Shown here one piece after another: positions 1-5,875 of a stretch of 11,173 nucleotides of DNA (its first letter is position 1; each line of letters starts with the position of its first letter). The stretch is from DASZKW01 sp035552775 (GTDB lineage: Bacteria > Actinomycetota > Acidimicrobiia > Acidimicrobiales > Palsa-688). The stretch spans positions 1 through 11,173 of the forward strand of contig DASZKW010000084.1 of the NCBI GenBank assembly GCA_035552775.1, read 5' to 3'. The notes beneath the pieces are model-generated. The model had not been told where the DNA came from. It ran no database searches and worked only from the letters and a program-made list of their open reading frames with translations. The position numbers were made by a program, and so were the translations under genes.

Positions 1-375
1 CGCATCGCCGGCATGGCGGGCCGCCCAGGATCCATAGACGAAGGCCTGCCGCACTCCACGCACCTGTCGCAGAACTTCGGCGAGGCGGGCAGGCAGGCCG
101 GCGGTGTGGGCCAGGATGGTGGCCAGAGCGTCCGCCCACGGGAGGTCCCAGTTGGCCGACACGAACCGCGACCGCCCCACGTTCCTGGAACGCACGATCC
201 CATGCTCCTCCAGCCGCTCGACCTCGCGGCTGGCGGTCGCCACGGCCACGCCGGTCGCGTGGGCGATCTCCGACACCGACAGCTCGACCCCCCTACGCTC
301 GAACAGCGCGGCGAGGATCCGCATCTGTTGGTCAGAACGAAAGATGGGAGCCGCAGCCGGAGCGGACGTTCTCAT
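1..375 (-). CDS. Winged-helix / nucleotidyltransferase-domain protein (MNT-type antitoxin-like), 3' part outside window
   Basis: Reading the minus strand from ATG at 375 gives 125 codons that run off the left edge without a stop. Residues about 16-75 form a winged helix-turn-helix (SVSEIAHATGVAVATASREV, then LEEHGIVRSRNVGRSRFV). The visible end, FVYGSWAARHAGD, is the GS-motif start of a Pol-beta-type nucleotidyltransferase domain (Gly-Ser at 115-116); the Asp-x-Asp metal ligands should lie beyond the edge. Proteins with this HTH+MNT order are common in actinobacteria and are often paired with HEPN toxins as antitoxins that AMPylate the partner. That role is inferred from the family. A HEPN partner, if any, is outside the window. 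ATG 375 was chosen because a promoter with near-ideal spacing places transcription start at or next to it. Met18 is an alternative. The HTH suggests autoregulation through the dyad at 365-410. Confidence 0.82.
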   Translation of the reverse strand, partial: MRTSAPAAAPIFRSDQQMRILAALFERRGVELSVSEIAHATGVAVATASREVERLEEHGIVRSRNVGRSRFVSANWDLPWADALATILAHTAGLPARLAEVLRQVRGVRQAFVYGSWAARHAGDA

Positions 376-412
376 ATACTCGATGATAGTTTCGACTGAA
401 CGAGAACGTCAA
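365..412 (-). promoter_or_regulatory. Leaderless promoter with overlapping 9-bp inverted-repeat operator
   Basis: On the minus strand TTGACG (412-407) is followed after 18 bp by TATCAT (388-383), then 7 bp, then the ATG at 375. This is a good sigma70-type -35/-10 pair that places the start site at the start codon, so the transcript would be leaderless. A perfect 9-bp inverted repeat, GACGTTCTC (365-373) and GAGAACGTC (402-410), overlaps the -35 box on one side and the first codons on the other. Binding by the encoded winged-helix protein would block its own promoter. The motif is seen; autoregulation is inferred. Confidence 0.6.
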
Positions 413-425
413 GGGACCGCCTAAG

Positions 426-462
426 GACGCGAAAAAGACGCGCAAGACGCGGAAAAGACGCG
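426..462. repeat. Four GACGCG boxes spaced about one helical turn apart
   Basis: GACGCG begins at 426, 437, 446 and 457 (spacings 11, 9 and 11 bp) with A-rich spacers, so all four boxes fall on about the same face of the helix. The array lies just upstream of the -35 box of the minus-strand nucleotidyltransferase gene and in the 203-bp gap before the vapB remnant. It could be an activator or repressor array or a simple degenerate tandem repeat. No binding protein can be named. Confidence 0.45.
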
Positions 463-517
463 AATTTGGCGTCACGGACCGGCACTTGCCGGCATCGGCC
501 GGAAGGACGAAAATGGG

Positions 518-562
518 CCCTGAACAGGGACTATGCCCTCTGAGCAGGGCGAACGCTAGTTC
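518..562 (+). promoter_or_regulatory. Cluster of short dyads upstream of the vapB remnant (possible operator)
   Basis: Three perfect short inverted repeats follow one another: CCCTG-aa-CAGGG (518-529), GCCCT-6 nt-AGGGC (535-550) and GAAC-gcta-GTTC (551-562). They end just before an AGGAGGA ribosome-binding site at 564-570. VapB-type antitoxins usually bind paired palindromes in their own promoter, so this may be the old vapBC operator. Hairpin formation in RNA is an alternative. Confidence 0.4.
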
Positions 563-578
563 GAGGAGGAGCCCCCGG

Positions 579-876
579 ATGCGCCTGAAAAGCGCGAGGT
601 CGTCGGATCGATGCCGACTCCGACCACAGGGAAACGTCCTCCACGAAACGGCTCTGGCGTCGGCCCGGGCCGAGCTGGGAACAGCGACCATGAAAGAGAC
701 CGTCAATGAGGCCCTGAGGAGTGCCGGAGCGGGCAGAATCTCCACGGTCCGCGAGGCCCTCGACCGCCTCGGCCGCCGGGAGTTACCCGCCCGCGAGGAA
801 GCGTGTCAACGGTCATCGCGTTCTCCGGGCTGGCGGCCATGAGTTCTCCGGGCTGGCGGCAGAAGCGTGGCGCTAA
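579..876 (+). pseudogene. VapB-type antitoxin remnant (frameshifted)
   Basis: An open frame from ATG 579 to 842 (87 aa) follows a strong AGGAGGA site at 8 bp spacing. Its middle, ALASARAELGTATMKETVNEALR, is the conserved helix region of VapB/DUF2191-type antitoxins. Both ends look wrong. The expected ribbon-strand N-terminus is better read in another frame from ATG 611 (MPTPTT), joining the conserved part if one base is lost near 631-634. The normal C-terminus (LAAEAWR, stop at 874-876) is likewise in another frame, after an imperfect 23-bp tandem duplication. That stop overlaps the vapC start by 10 nt, as in real vapBC operons. The gene appears to have lost its frame at least twice. The 87-aa frame from 579 could still be translated as an altered protein. 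Sequencing error is a lesser alternative, because all the housekeeping genes here are intact. Confidence 0.6.
822..867 (+). repeat. Imperfect 23-bp tandem duplication in the vapB remnant
   Basis: The stretch GTTCTCCGGGCTGGCGGC occurs at 822-839 and again at 845-862, a period of 23 bp. Because 23 is not a multiple of 3, the duplication itself shifts the antitoxin reading frame. It probably contributed to inactivating vapB. Confidence 0.7.
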
Positions 877-932
877 CCCACCTGGTCGATACCAGCGTGA
901 TCAGCCGCCTAAACGAGCCGGCTAGCGCTAGC
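867..932 (+). pseudogene. VapC PIN-domain toxin, N-terminal stump only
   Basis: From GTG 867 the frame reads MALTHLVDTSVISRLNEPA. This is the first strand and helix of a PIN-domain RNase toxin, including the first metal-binding Asp of the LVDTS motif. After about 20 residues the similarity stops, and the frame runs on into an unrelated regulator fragment; the open frame continues to 1379. The other PIN acidic residues are absent, so no toxin activity is expected. The start overlaps the old vapB stop (874-876), so the pair was once a coupled operon. The stump ends at a 12-bp perfect palindrome, GCTAGCGCTAGC (921-932), which marks the probable deletion or recombination joint. Confidence 0.7.
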
Positions 933-959
933 GACGTAAGTGTCGACGAACAGTCCTTG

Positions 960-2082
960 GACGCGCCGGTCGACTTGGCTTCGGACTACCTGACCCCCGA
1001 ACCGGAGGGGGCTGCGTCGCTGGCCGAGGAGGCGGTCAAGCTCCGAAGAGGTGCCCCGATGGCCGACCTCGTCGAGGACTCCCACTTCGCCGCCGCGGCG
1101 TCAGCACGGCTTGAAGACCGCTGGATCGCTGCCCAGGAGATCCTGGCCGAGGGCCGCCTGCGAGCGGGACGGTCAATACAAGCGACCCAGGAACTGGCGG
1201 CTCTGGTCGAGCAGCACCCCTACCGCGAGCGGCCGTGGCCCTGCTCATGCGTTCTCTGTACGCCGAAGGTCGGGCTCGTGACGCCCTGGCCACCTATCAG
1301 CAAGCCAGACAGAAACTGGCCGATGACCTCGGTCTGGAGCCCTCTCCCGTCCTGGTCGACACCGAGCGGGCCGTGCTAACCAACTCGATCGAGGTCCACC
1401 CCCGGCCGTGGCGCTCCCCCGAGCCGCAGATGCTCGACTACGTGCGTGACCATGCCGTCCAGCTCGTCTACCGCACCCTGGGCCAGGGACCCACGCTGAT
1501 CCTCGTGTCGGGCACGATCTCGTTCCACGTTCCGATCACTGCTTGTTGGGTCGATGCCCTGGCTGAGCGAGCGACCACGGTGGCCTTCGACCCTCGGGGT
1601 ATCGGACGGTCTGATCCGATCACAGTTCCTTGCGGGCTCGATGAGCGGGTCGCCGATCTCCTTGCCGTGATGCGGGCGGCCGAGCTCGAGAGCCCGCTCT
1701 GGTGGCCATCAACGACGGGGGACCGATCGCGTTGGCAGCCGCAGCGCTTCGCCCTGAGAGGGTCAACGGAATCGTCTTGTTCAACACGTGGGACCGCTGG
1801 CCCTTGCACGTAGATGACCAGGCCTTCGAAGAGATCCAACTTCACTACCAGGCGACTTGGGGCGCCGGATGCCCCCTGGGCATGCTCGATCCGGCGCTGG
1901 CTGCCCGGCCCGAGATTCGTCGAGCTGTAATCGAATCCGAGACCTTGATAGCCAGCCCGTCCCAGGCCTTGGCTGTGAACCTGGCAGCCGTGGCCTGCGA
2001 TGGCCGGCCGTTCATTCCCCTGATTCGATGCCCCACGTTGGTGCTGCACACCGAAGCCAACCCGGTCGCACCAAATGCCGGT
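960..2082 (+). pseudogene. BTAD (SARP-type) regulator fused to alpha/beta-hydrolase domain, broken by frameshifts
   Basis: Three successive frames join into one recognisable protein. From about 1009 to 1231 it reads SLAEEAVKLRRGAPMADL, then RLEDRWIAAQEI and AALVEQHPYRER, typical of the bacterial transcriptional activation domain. A one-base loss near 1231 moves it to the frame reading AVALLMRSLYAEGR and LADDLGLEPSPVL, the end of BTAD. From about 1431 an alpha/beta hydrolase follows: YVRDHAVQLVYRTLGQGP, then VAFDPRGIGRSDPI. A second shift near 1693-1702 leads to VAINDGGPIALAAAALRPERV and CPTLVLHTEANPVAP. The hydrolase stops after the strand that normally precedes the catalytic His. The DNA-binding N-terminus and the hydrolase C-terminus are both missing. 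The nucleophile elbow has Asn where Ser is expected. Such regulator-hydrolase fusions are known in actinobacteria. Here it is a relic attached to the vapC stump. Confidence 0.75.
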
Positions 2083-2163
2083 AGTGAGCGGTGGAGGCGC
2101 CGGCGGCTCAAGCCTGGCGCTCAACGGCTGGCGCTCAACGGCTCAGGCGCGCGGTGCCGGCTC
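2083..2163. other. Convergent spacer with short direct repeat
   Basis: This 81-bp gap lies between the truncated hydrolase relic and the stop codon of the anti-sigma gene. The stretch CTGGCGCTCAACGGCT occurs at about 2115-2130 and again 15 bp further on. No terminator with a T-tract and no gene were found. Confidence 0.4.
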
Positions 2164-3162
2164 TCAAAAGTGCAACACGGCGACGACCGTGCACCCGCCC
2201 GTGTCCACCACCACCGCGAGGTGGCCGACGCCCTGCCGGTAGACGCCGACTTCGGCGGGGTGGCCCTGGTACGACAACGGCGCGGCCAGGACGGCTGGGC
2301 CGCCACCAGCCTGAGCGGCGCTCGCGGCAATGACGGCCCCGCACGACGCCGTAGGTGTCGGCGGGGTTGTTAGCGGCGTCGGCTGAGCGGCTCCGGCGGT
2401 GGCCGTCGGAGGTCGGCTGAGGCGGACCTCCAAGGCGGCCTCGAGATCCAAGGGTCGGCTGAACGTCCCCAGGGCGTCGGCCGGCGCGAACGACGACGGG
2501 CTGGGTGGTGCAGCCGGCGCGGAGCCGCCTGCGGTCTTGGTGTGGGCGTGTGGTGACGATGCGGTGCGGTCGGCGGTCGTCGACGGGCCTCGACCGCCGG
2601 CACTGCTAATGGCGAACCCGACGCCGGCCACCAGCACGACGATGACCGCGGCGGCCGCGGCCGGGCCCGATACAAGGCGATCCCGCCACGTCCGCGGGCG
2701 CCGGCCGGCGCCCCCCCGGCCAGGGCGCACCCCTGCGCCGAAGCGGTCGGGACCGTCATCGGGCGCCGACTGCGCACCGCTTTCGGCTGGCGAAGCTGCC
2801 GGGACAGCGCCGGCGTGGCCGGCGGCGGTGGCGGCATCGGGGTCGGCGGCCGAACCCTGGGCTGCGAGCGCGGCGGCCACAGCGGCGTCAGCCGAACCCC
2901 GGGCTGCGAGCGCGGCGGCCACAGCGGCATCGACTGCGTCGACCGGTCGGGCGGCCACGGTGGCACCGGCGACGGCACGGCTGACCGCGCCGAGCTCGTC
3001 ACGGCGTCTCCCGCATTCTTCACATGCGGCGAGGTGGGCGATCTCGCCGGGCGTGGCCTCGCCGTCCAGGGCCGCCGACAATGCCTCGTCGTCCAAGTGG
3101 ACGCTGTCCCGAGGGCCGCCGGCGCCGGCAGAGCCGCCACCTGTCGTTCCAGCACCGCTCAT
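2164..3162 (-). CDS. Zinc-finger (ZAS-type) membrane anti-sigma factor
   Basis: 332 aa from ATG 3162. The N-terminal region carries the anti-sigma zinc motif: His22 in VHLDDEALSAALDGE, then His43-x3-Cys47-x2-Cys50 in IAHLAACEEC. A low-complexity Ala/Gly/Pro linker (about 70-155) includes a duplicated AVAAALAAxGSA block. A transmembrane segment (about 166-187, AAAAAVIVVLVAGVGFAISS) leads to a Pro/Ser/Thr-rich extracytoplasmic stretch. A small C-terminal domain follows with two Cys (SCGAVIAAS and DTGGCTVVAVLHF) that could form a disulfide. The protein should hold the sigma factor encoded just upstream (stop 3245) at the membrane until a signal releases it; that partnership is inferred from adjacency and family. 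The frame is open back to GTG 3267, overlapping the sigma gene, which would add 35 residues without family likeness. The internal ATG was preferred, though no strong ribosome site decides it. Confidence 0.85.
   Translation of the reverse strand: MSGAGTTGGGSAGAGGPRDSVHLDDEALSAALDGEATPGEIAHLAACEECGRRRDELGAVSRAVAGATVAARPVDAVDAAVAAALAARGSADAAVAAALAAQGSAADPDAATAAGHAGAVPAASPAESGAQSAPDDGPDRFGAGVRPGRGGAGRRPRTWRDRLVSGPAAAAAVIVVLVAGVGFAISSAGGRGPSTTADRTASSPHAHTKTAGGSAPAAPPSPSSFAPADALGTFSRPLDLEAALEVRLSRPPTATAGAAQPTPLTTPPTPTASCGAVIAASAAQAGGGPAVLAAPLSYQGHPAEVGVYRQGVGHLAVVVDTGGCTVVAVLHF
2849..2932 (-). repeat. 42-bp direct tandem duplication inside the anti-sigma gene
   Basis: Two adjacent copies (2849-2890 and 2891-2932) are nearly identical and each encode 14 residues around AVAAALAAxGSA. 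The unit is a multiple of 3, so the frame is kept and only the cytoplasmic linker is lengthened. Confidence 0.85.
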
Positions 3163-3244
3163 GGCGTCACCGGTCCCGCCAGCCGCCGGGCGGTCATGCG
3201 CGACCCTTGGCCACCGTACACACCGCCACCACCGAGGTGGGGGC

Positions 3245-3928
3245 TCATGGCCGCGCCACCGCGCCACCGGGGTCGCCGGCGGCGCTAGGCCCGGGGCCGG
3301 CGGCGGTTGGCCCGAGAATGGGGACTAGGGCGGCGCGCCCGCGGGCGATACGCGAACGCACGGTCCCTGGCGGGATATCGAGCACCTCGGCGATCTCTGC
3401 GTAGTCAAGACCGCACAGGTCCCTGAGCACCACCACGGCGCGGAACTCCGGGGTCAACCCCATGAGCGCGGCGTCGACGTCGAGGCGCCCGACGCGGGTG
3501 TCCGCGCCGCCCACGGGCACGGCCAACACAGCCAGTTCTGTGTCATCGGTTGGCTGGGGACGGCGGCGTCGGCGGCGAAGTTCGTCGAGCGAGGCGTTGA
3601 CGGCGATGCGGTACGCCCAGGTGGAAAAGCGGCTGCGACCCCCGAACGAGGCCAGCCCGCGGACGATGGCGAGGAGCGCCTCCTGGGTGGCGTCGGCCGC
3701 GTCGGCGTCGTCCCCGGTGAGCCGCCGGCAGACCGAGAACAGGCGGTCGTGATGCCGGCGCAGCAGGACGTCGAGGGCTGCCCGGTCCCCGGCTGACGCC
3801 GCGCGGACGAGATCGTCGTCATCGTCGCCGGCGATGCCGCGCAGCCTAGTGCCCCCTCCGAGAACCTTGGCGTGCTTGTCGTCCCGGTTTTTGGACGTCC
3901 TTTTGCGCCTTCGACCGAAGGCAAGCAC
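3245..3928 (-). CDS. ECF-family RNA polymerase sigma factor
   Basis: 227 aa. Region 2 runs from DDLVRAASAGDRAALDVLLRR through DRLFSVCRRLTGDDADAADATQEALL to RSRFSTWAYRIAVNASLDELRRR. This includes the core-binding DATQEALL stretch and the -10-recognising FSTWAYRIAVN stretch. Region 4 is LMGLTPEFRAVVVLRDLCGLDYAEIAEVL and IPPGTVRSRIARGRAAL, a classical sigma4 helix-turn-helix that reads -35 elements. It should direct core polymerase to a stress or envelope regulon and be restrained by the anti-sigma factor encoded 82 bp downstream. The only usual start codon in the open frame is GTG 3928, which lies in the right arm of a palindromic element. The first 34 residues or so (basic, FGRRRKRTSKNRDDKHAK) are therefore repeat-derived and have no sigma likeness. 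A non-standard CTG start after GGAGGGGG near 3835-3850 is an alternative. The gene lies 88 bp downstream of argJ. Confidence 0.88.
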   Translation of the reverse strand: MLAFGRRRKRTSKNRDDKHAKVLGGGTRLRGIAGDDDDDLVRAASAGDRAALDVLLRRHHDRLFSVCRRLTGDDADAADATQEALLAIVRGLASFGGRSRFSTWAYRIAVNASLDELRRRRRRPQPTDDTELAVLAVPVGGADTRVGRLDVDAALMGLTPEFRAVVVLRDLCGLDYAEIAEVLDIPPGTVRSRIARGRAALVPILGPTAAGPGPSAAGDPGGAVARP

Positions 3929-3953
3929 GCCAAGGTTCTCTGCAAGGGCACTA
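3847..3953. mobile_element. MITE-like palindromic element with TA-bounded terminal inverted repeats
   Basis: Arms 3846-3880 and 3920-3954 are inverted repeats of about 35 bp with about 5 mismatches, enclosing a loop of about 40 nt. The shared core AGAACCTTGGCGTGCTTG is perfect. Both ends read CTAG/GTGCCC, so the element is bounded by TA inside CTAG. This is the duplication and target preference known for IS630/Tc1-mariner elements. There is no transposase gene, so it would be a non-autonomous element. The right arm contains the GTG start of the sigma gene. A large hairpin terminator for argJ is the main alternative, but no T-tract follows on the minus strand. Confidence 0.55.
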
Positions 3954-4016
3954 GTTGCCGAGATAAACCATTCACGGGTATTCGACGCCGTGACGGGCGT
4001 GGTGGGTTCCCGACCG

Positions 4017-5438
4017 TCAGGTCGTGTAGTCGGCGTTGATACGCACGTAGCCTTCCGACAGGTCGCAACCGTACACCGTGGCCTCGGAGTCGCCCGTCGC
4101 TAGCTCGATGTCTATGTCGACGTGGTCGGCCGACATCACCCGGCGCAGGCGGCCGAGCCCGGCGTCGTCCGTCCTCCTCGGGTAAGTCTCCAGGTCCCCG
4201 AAACGGATGACCACCCGGGCGGGGTCGATGTCGCGGTCGGCGGAGCACTTGCCGATGGCCATGGCCACCCTCCCCCAGTTGGGGTCGGCCCCGTGGACCG
4301 CGGTCTTGACGAGCGGGGAGTTGACGACCGCCTTGGCCACCCGCCGGGCCTGGGCCGCGTCCCGGGCGCGGCGCACGGTGACGCTCAGCAGCTTGGTGGC
4401 CCCCTCACCGTCGCGCGCCAGCTGGAGGGTGAGATCGAGGCACACCTCCCTCAACGCCACCGCCATCGCGGCCCGGTCGACGGGTCCGGCCGCGCCATTG
4501 GCGAGGACGACGGCGGTGTCTGACGTCGACGTGTCGGTGTCCACGCTCAAACAGTTGAAGGTGGCGTCGACGGCGCGCCGCCACTCGGCCGCCAGCCAAA
4601 CCGGATCAGCTGCGGCGTCGGTGAACACGAAGGCCAGCATCGTGGCCATGTCCGGCTCGATCATCCCCACCCCCTTGGCCACGCCGACCACCCGAGCCTG
4701 GCGGGAAGCCGCTCCCGACGTCGTGAGCAGTGCCCGTTCGGCCACCTTCGCCACCGTGTCGGTGGTCATCATGGCCTCGGCCAGGTGCCCGGCGTGAGCC
4801 GTGAAACCCGCCGGCCGCCCTCCCGGTCCATCGACCGGCCCTCCCGGTCCATCGACCGGCCCTCCCGCGTCATCGACCGGCCCTGCCCGATCGAGGGGCC
4901 CTTGGGCGGGATCGAGCCCCCGGCCCGCGACGATGAGGCGTTCGAAATGGGCCCGCAGCGCCGGCATGGGGTAGGGGCGGCCGATCACCCCGGTGCTGGC
5001 GATCAGCATTTCCTCGGCGTCCACGCCGCCGGCCTGAGCGGCGAGTAGAGCCACTTCGCGGGCGTCGGACAGACCTCGATCCCCGGTGGCCACGTTGGCA
5101 TTCTTTGCCACGACCACGATCCCCCTGGCCTTCCCGGCGGCGGCGCGGGGCCGGCTGATGGTCACGCTCGGCCCCTCGAACAGGCTCCGGGTGAACATGG
5201 CGGCGCTGGCGCACGCGGTGGTGGATACGACGATGGCGACGTCGTCACCGTGTTCCCGTAGGCCGGCGTGGCCGGTGTGGGCCACGAAGCCGGCGGGGAG
5301 GGCAACGTTGGGGGCAGGCCTTCGGGCCCCCTCGGGTCCGGCGGGTCCGGCGGGTCTGGCGGCGATCCCCTCGGAACGCCGCGATCCCATGTCCGAGTTC
5401 ACCGCTGAGGCGCGGTCAGACGCAAACGGCGGGCTCAT
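4017..5438 (-). CDS. argJ: Bifunctional glutamate N-acetyltransferase / ornithine acetyltransferase (ArgJ)
   Basis: 473 aa from ATG 5438. ArgJ moves the acetyl group from N-acetylornithine to glutamate, the recycling step of arginine synthesis; bifunctional forms also use acetyl-CoA. The autocleavage site is clear: KGVGMIEPDMA|TMLAF, where Thr266 becomes the N-terminal nucleophile of the beta chain. Other family motifs are NANVATGDRG, ASTGVIG, AMMTTDT, FNCLSVDTDTSTSDT, HGADPNWGRV and the C-terminal YVRINADYTT. The length exceeds the usual 400 or so because of a long N-terminal tail and a repeat-coded Gly/Pro/Asp insert at about 178-210, before the AMMTTDT strand. ATG 5438 follows GGATGGCGGG. 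ATG 5477 lies in a duplicated leader and ATG 5390 lacks a ribosome site. No argB or argC lies beside it, so argJ stands apart from any arg cluster in this window. Whether it acts as a bifunctional enzyme cannot be judged from sequence alone. Confidence 0.93.
   Translation of the reverse strand: MSPPFASDRASAVNSDMGSRRSEGIAARPAGPAGPEGARRPAPNVALPAGFVAHTGHAGLREHGDDVAIVVSTTACASAAMFTRSLFEGPSVTISRPRAAAGKARGIVVVAKNANVATGDRGLSDAREVALLAAQAGGVDAEEMLIASTGVIGRPYPMPALRAHFERLIVAGRGLDPAQGPLDRAGPVDDAGGPVDGPGGPVDGPGGRPAGFTAHAGHLAEAMMTTDTVAKVAERALLTTSGAASRQARVVGVAKGVGMIEPDMATMLAFVFTDAAADPVWLAAEWRRAVDATFNCLSVDTDTSTSDTAVVLANGAAGPVDRAAMAVALREVCLDLTLQLARDGEGATKLLSVTVRRARDAAQARRVAKAVVNSPLVKTAVHGADPNWGRVAMAIGKCSADRDIDPARVVIRFGDLETYPRRTDDAGLGRLRRVMSADHVDIDIELATGDSEATVYGCDLSEGYVRINADYTT
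4820..4882 (-). repeat. 21-bp tandem repeat, three copies, inside argJ
   Basis: Copies at 4820-4840, 4841-4861 and 4862-4882 (unit ctcccggtccatcgaccggcc; the third diverges slightly), followed by a decayed fourth. Each encodes seven residues of the GGPVDGP type. The frame is preserved and the insert falls in a loop between conserved strands of the alpha chain. Confidence 0.9.
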
Positions 5439-5486
5439 CCCGCCATCCTGGCACGGGCCCGCCCGCCATCCTGGCACGGGCCCGCC
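5439..5486. repeat. 23-bp tandem duplication at the argJ start
   Basis: The unit CCCGCCATCCTGGCACGGGC, running on to 25 nt with overlap, begins at 5439 and again at 5462. It directly precedes the chosen argJ ATG and duplicates the ribosome-site-like region, so ATG codons with similar upstream context occur in series. This makes the argJ start ambiguous and may alter translation efficiency. Confidence 0.8.
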
Positions 5487-5525
5487 CCGTCAACCTTGCC
5501 GGGCGCGGCTAGCCCCCGGCGCAGA

Positions 5526-5720
5526 TCAGATGCGCTCGGTCTCGAGCTCCTCGAGGCAACGGCGGATCTCCGATGCGCGGAAGCGCCGGTGGCCACCCAG
5601 CGTGCGGATGGCGTTGATCTTGCCCGCACGGGCCCAGCGGGTGACAGTCTTGGGATTGACCCGGAACAGGGCGGCGACCTCGGCTGGTGTGAGGAGGGCG
5701 TCGGCGGGCTTTTCGGTCAT
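5526..5720 (-). CDS. bldC: BldC-type MerR-like transcription factor
   Basis: 64 aa from ATG 5720, with GGAAGG 10 bp upstream (5731-5736). Nearly the whole protein is one winged-helix DNA-binding domain: LLTPAEVAALFRVNPKTVTRWARAGKINAIRTLGGHRRFRASEI. This closely matches actinobacterial BldC, including the RWAxAGKxxxIRTLGGHRR core. There is no effector domain, as in BldC, which in Streptomyces binds direct repeats cooperatively and controls entry into development. In non-sporulating relatives the regulon is unknown, so the role here is an inference. The frame is open further upstream to 5798, but those residues have no family likeness. The gene is divergent from the leucine dehydrogenase gene, an arrangement recalled for bldC and vdh in Streptomyces. 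Confidence 0.92.
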   Translation of the reverse strand: MTEKPADALLTPAEVAALFRVNPKTVTRWARAGKINAIRTLGGHRRFRASEIRRCLEELETERI

Positions 5721-5875
5721 GTCATCAAATCCTTCCGGTGTTGTTTGGTTTCGGTCATCACGGTAAGAGAAAGCAGAACCGCCCGCTATGGCCCACAATG
5801 GCCATTTCGCGCTCGCCGGGGACTAGTCATTCACGCTGTTCGCGGTGCCGTGTGGCGCCCGGTAGCGTGACGGTG
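5721..5875. promoter_or_regulatory. Divergent bldC / dehydrogenase intergenic region
   Basis: For bldC, TACCGT (5765-5760, minus) is a TANNNT-type -10 giving a leader of about 35-40 nt. For the dehydrogenase, TAGCGT (5863-5868) lies 7 nt before GTG 5876, suggesting a leaderless start. Neither has a convincing -35. A dyad, ATGGCC-6 nt-GGCCAT (5788-5805), sits between the two and is a plausible shared operator. BldC binds direct repeats rather than palindromes, so a different regulator may be involved. Confidence 0.4.

Noticed and set aside
2399..3328. Long plus-strand open frame opposite the anti-sigma gene
   Set aside because: Low-complexity Ala/Pro/Arg sequence without motifs. The minus strand has zinc ligands, a membrane helix and the sigma partner.
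3846..3954. Large hairpin as an intrinsic terminator of argJ
   Set aside because: No T-tract follows on the minus strand, the loop is about 40 nt, and TA/CTAG ends fit a mobile element better. Not fully excluded.
3454..4248. 264-aa minus-strand frame spanning the argJ end and the sigma gene
   Set aside because: It is out of frame with both recognised proteins, and its translation is Arg/Pro-rich without any domain.
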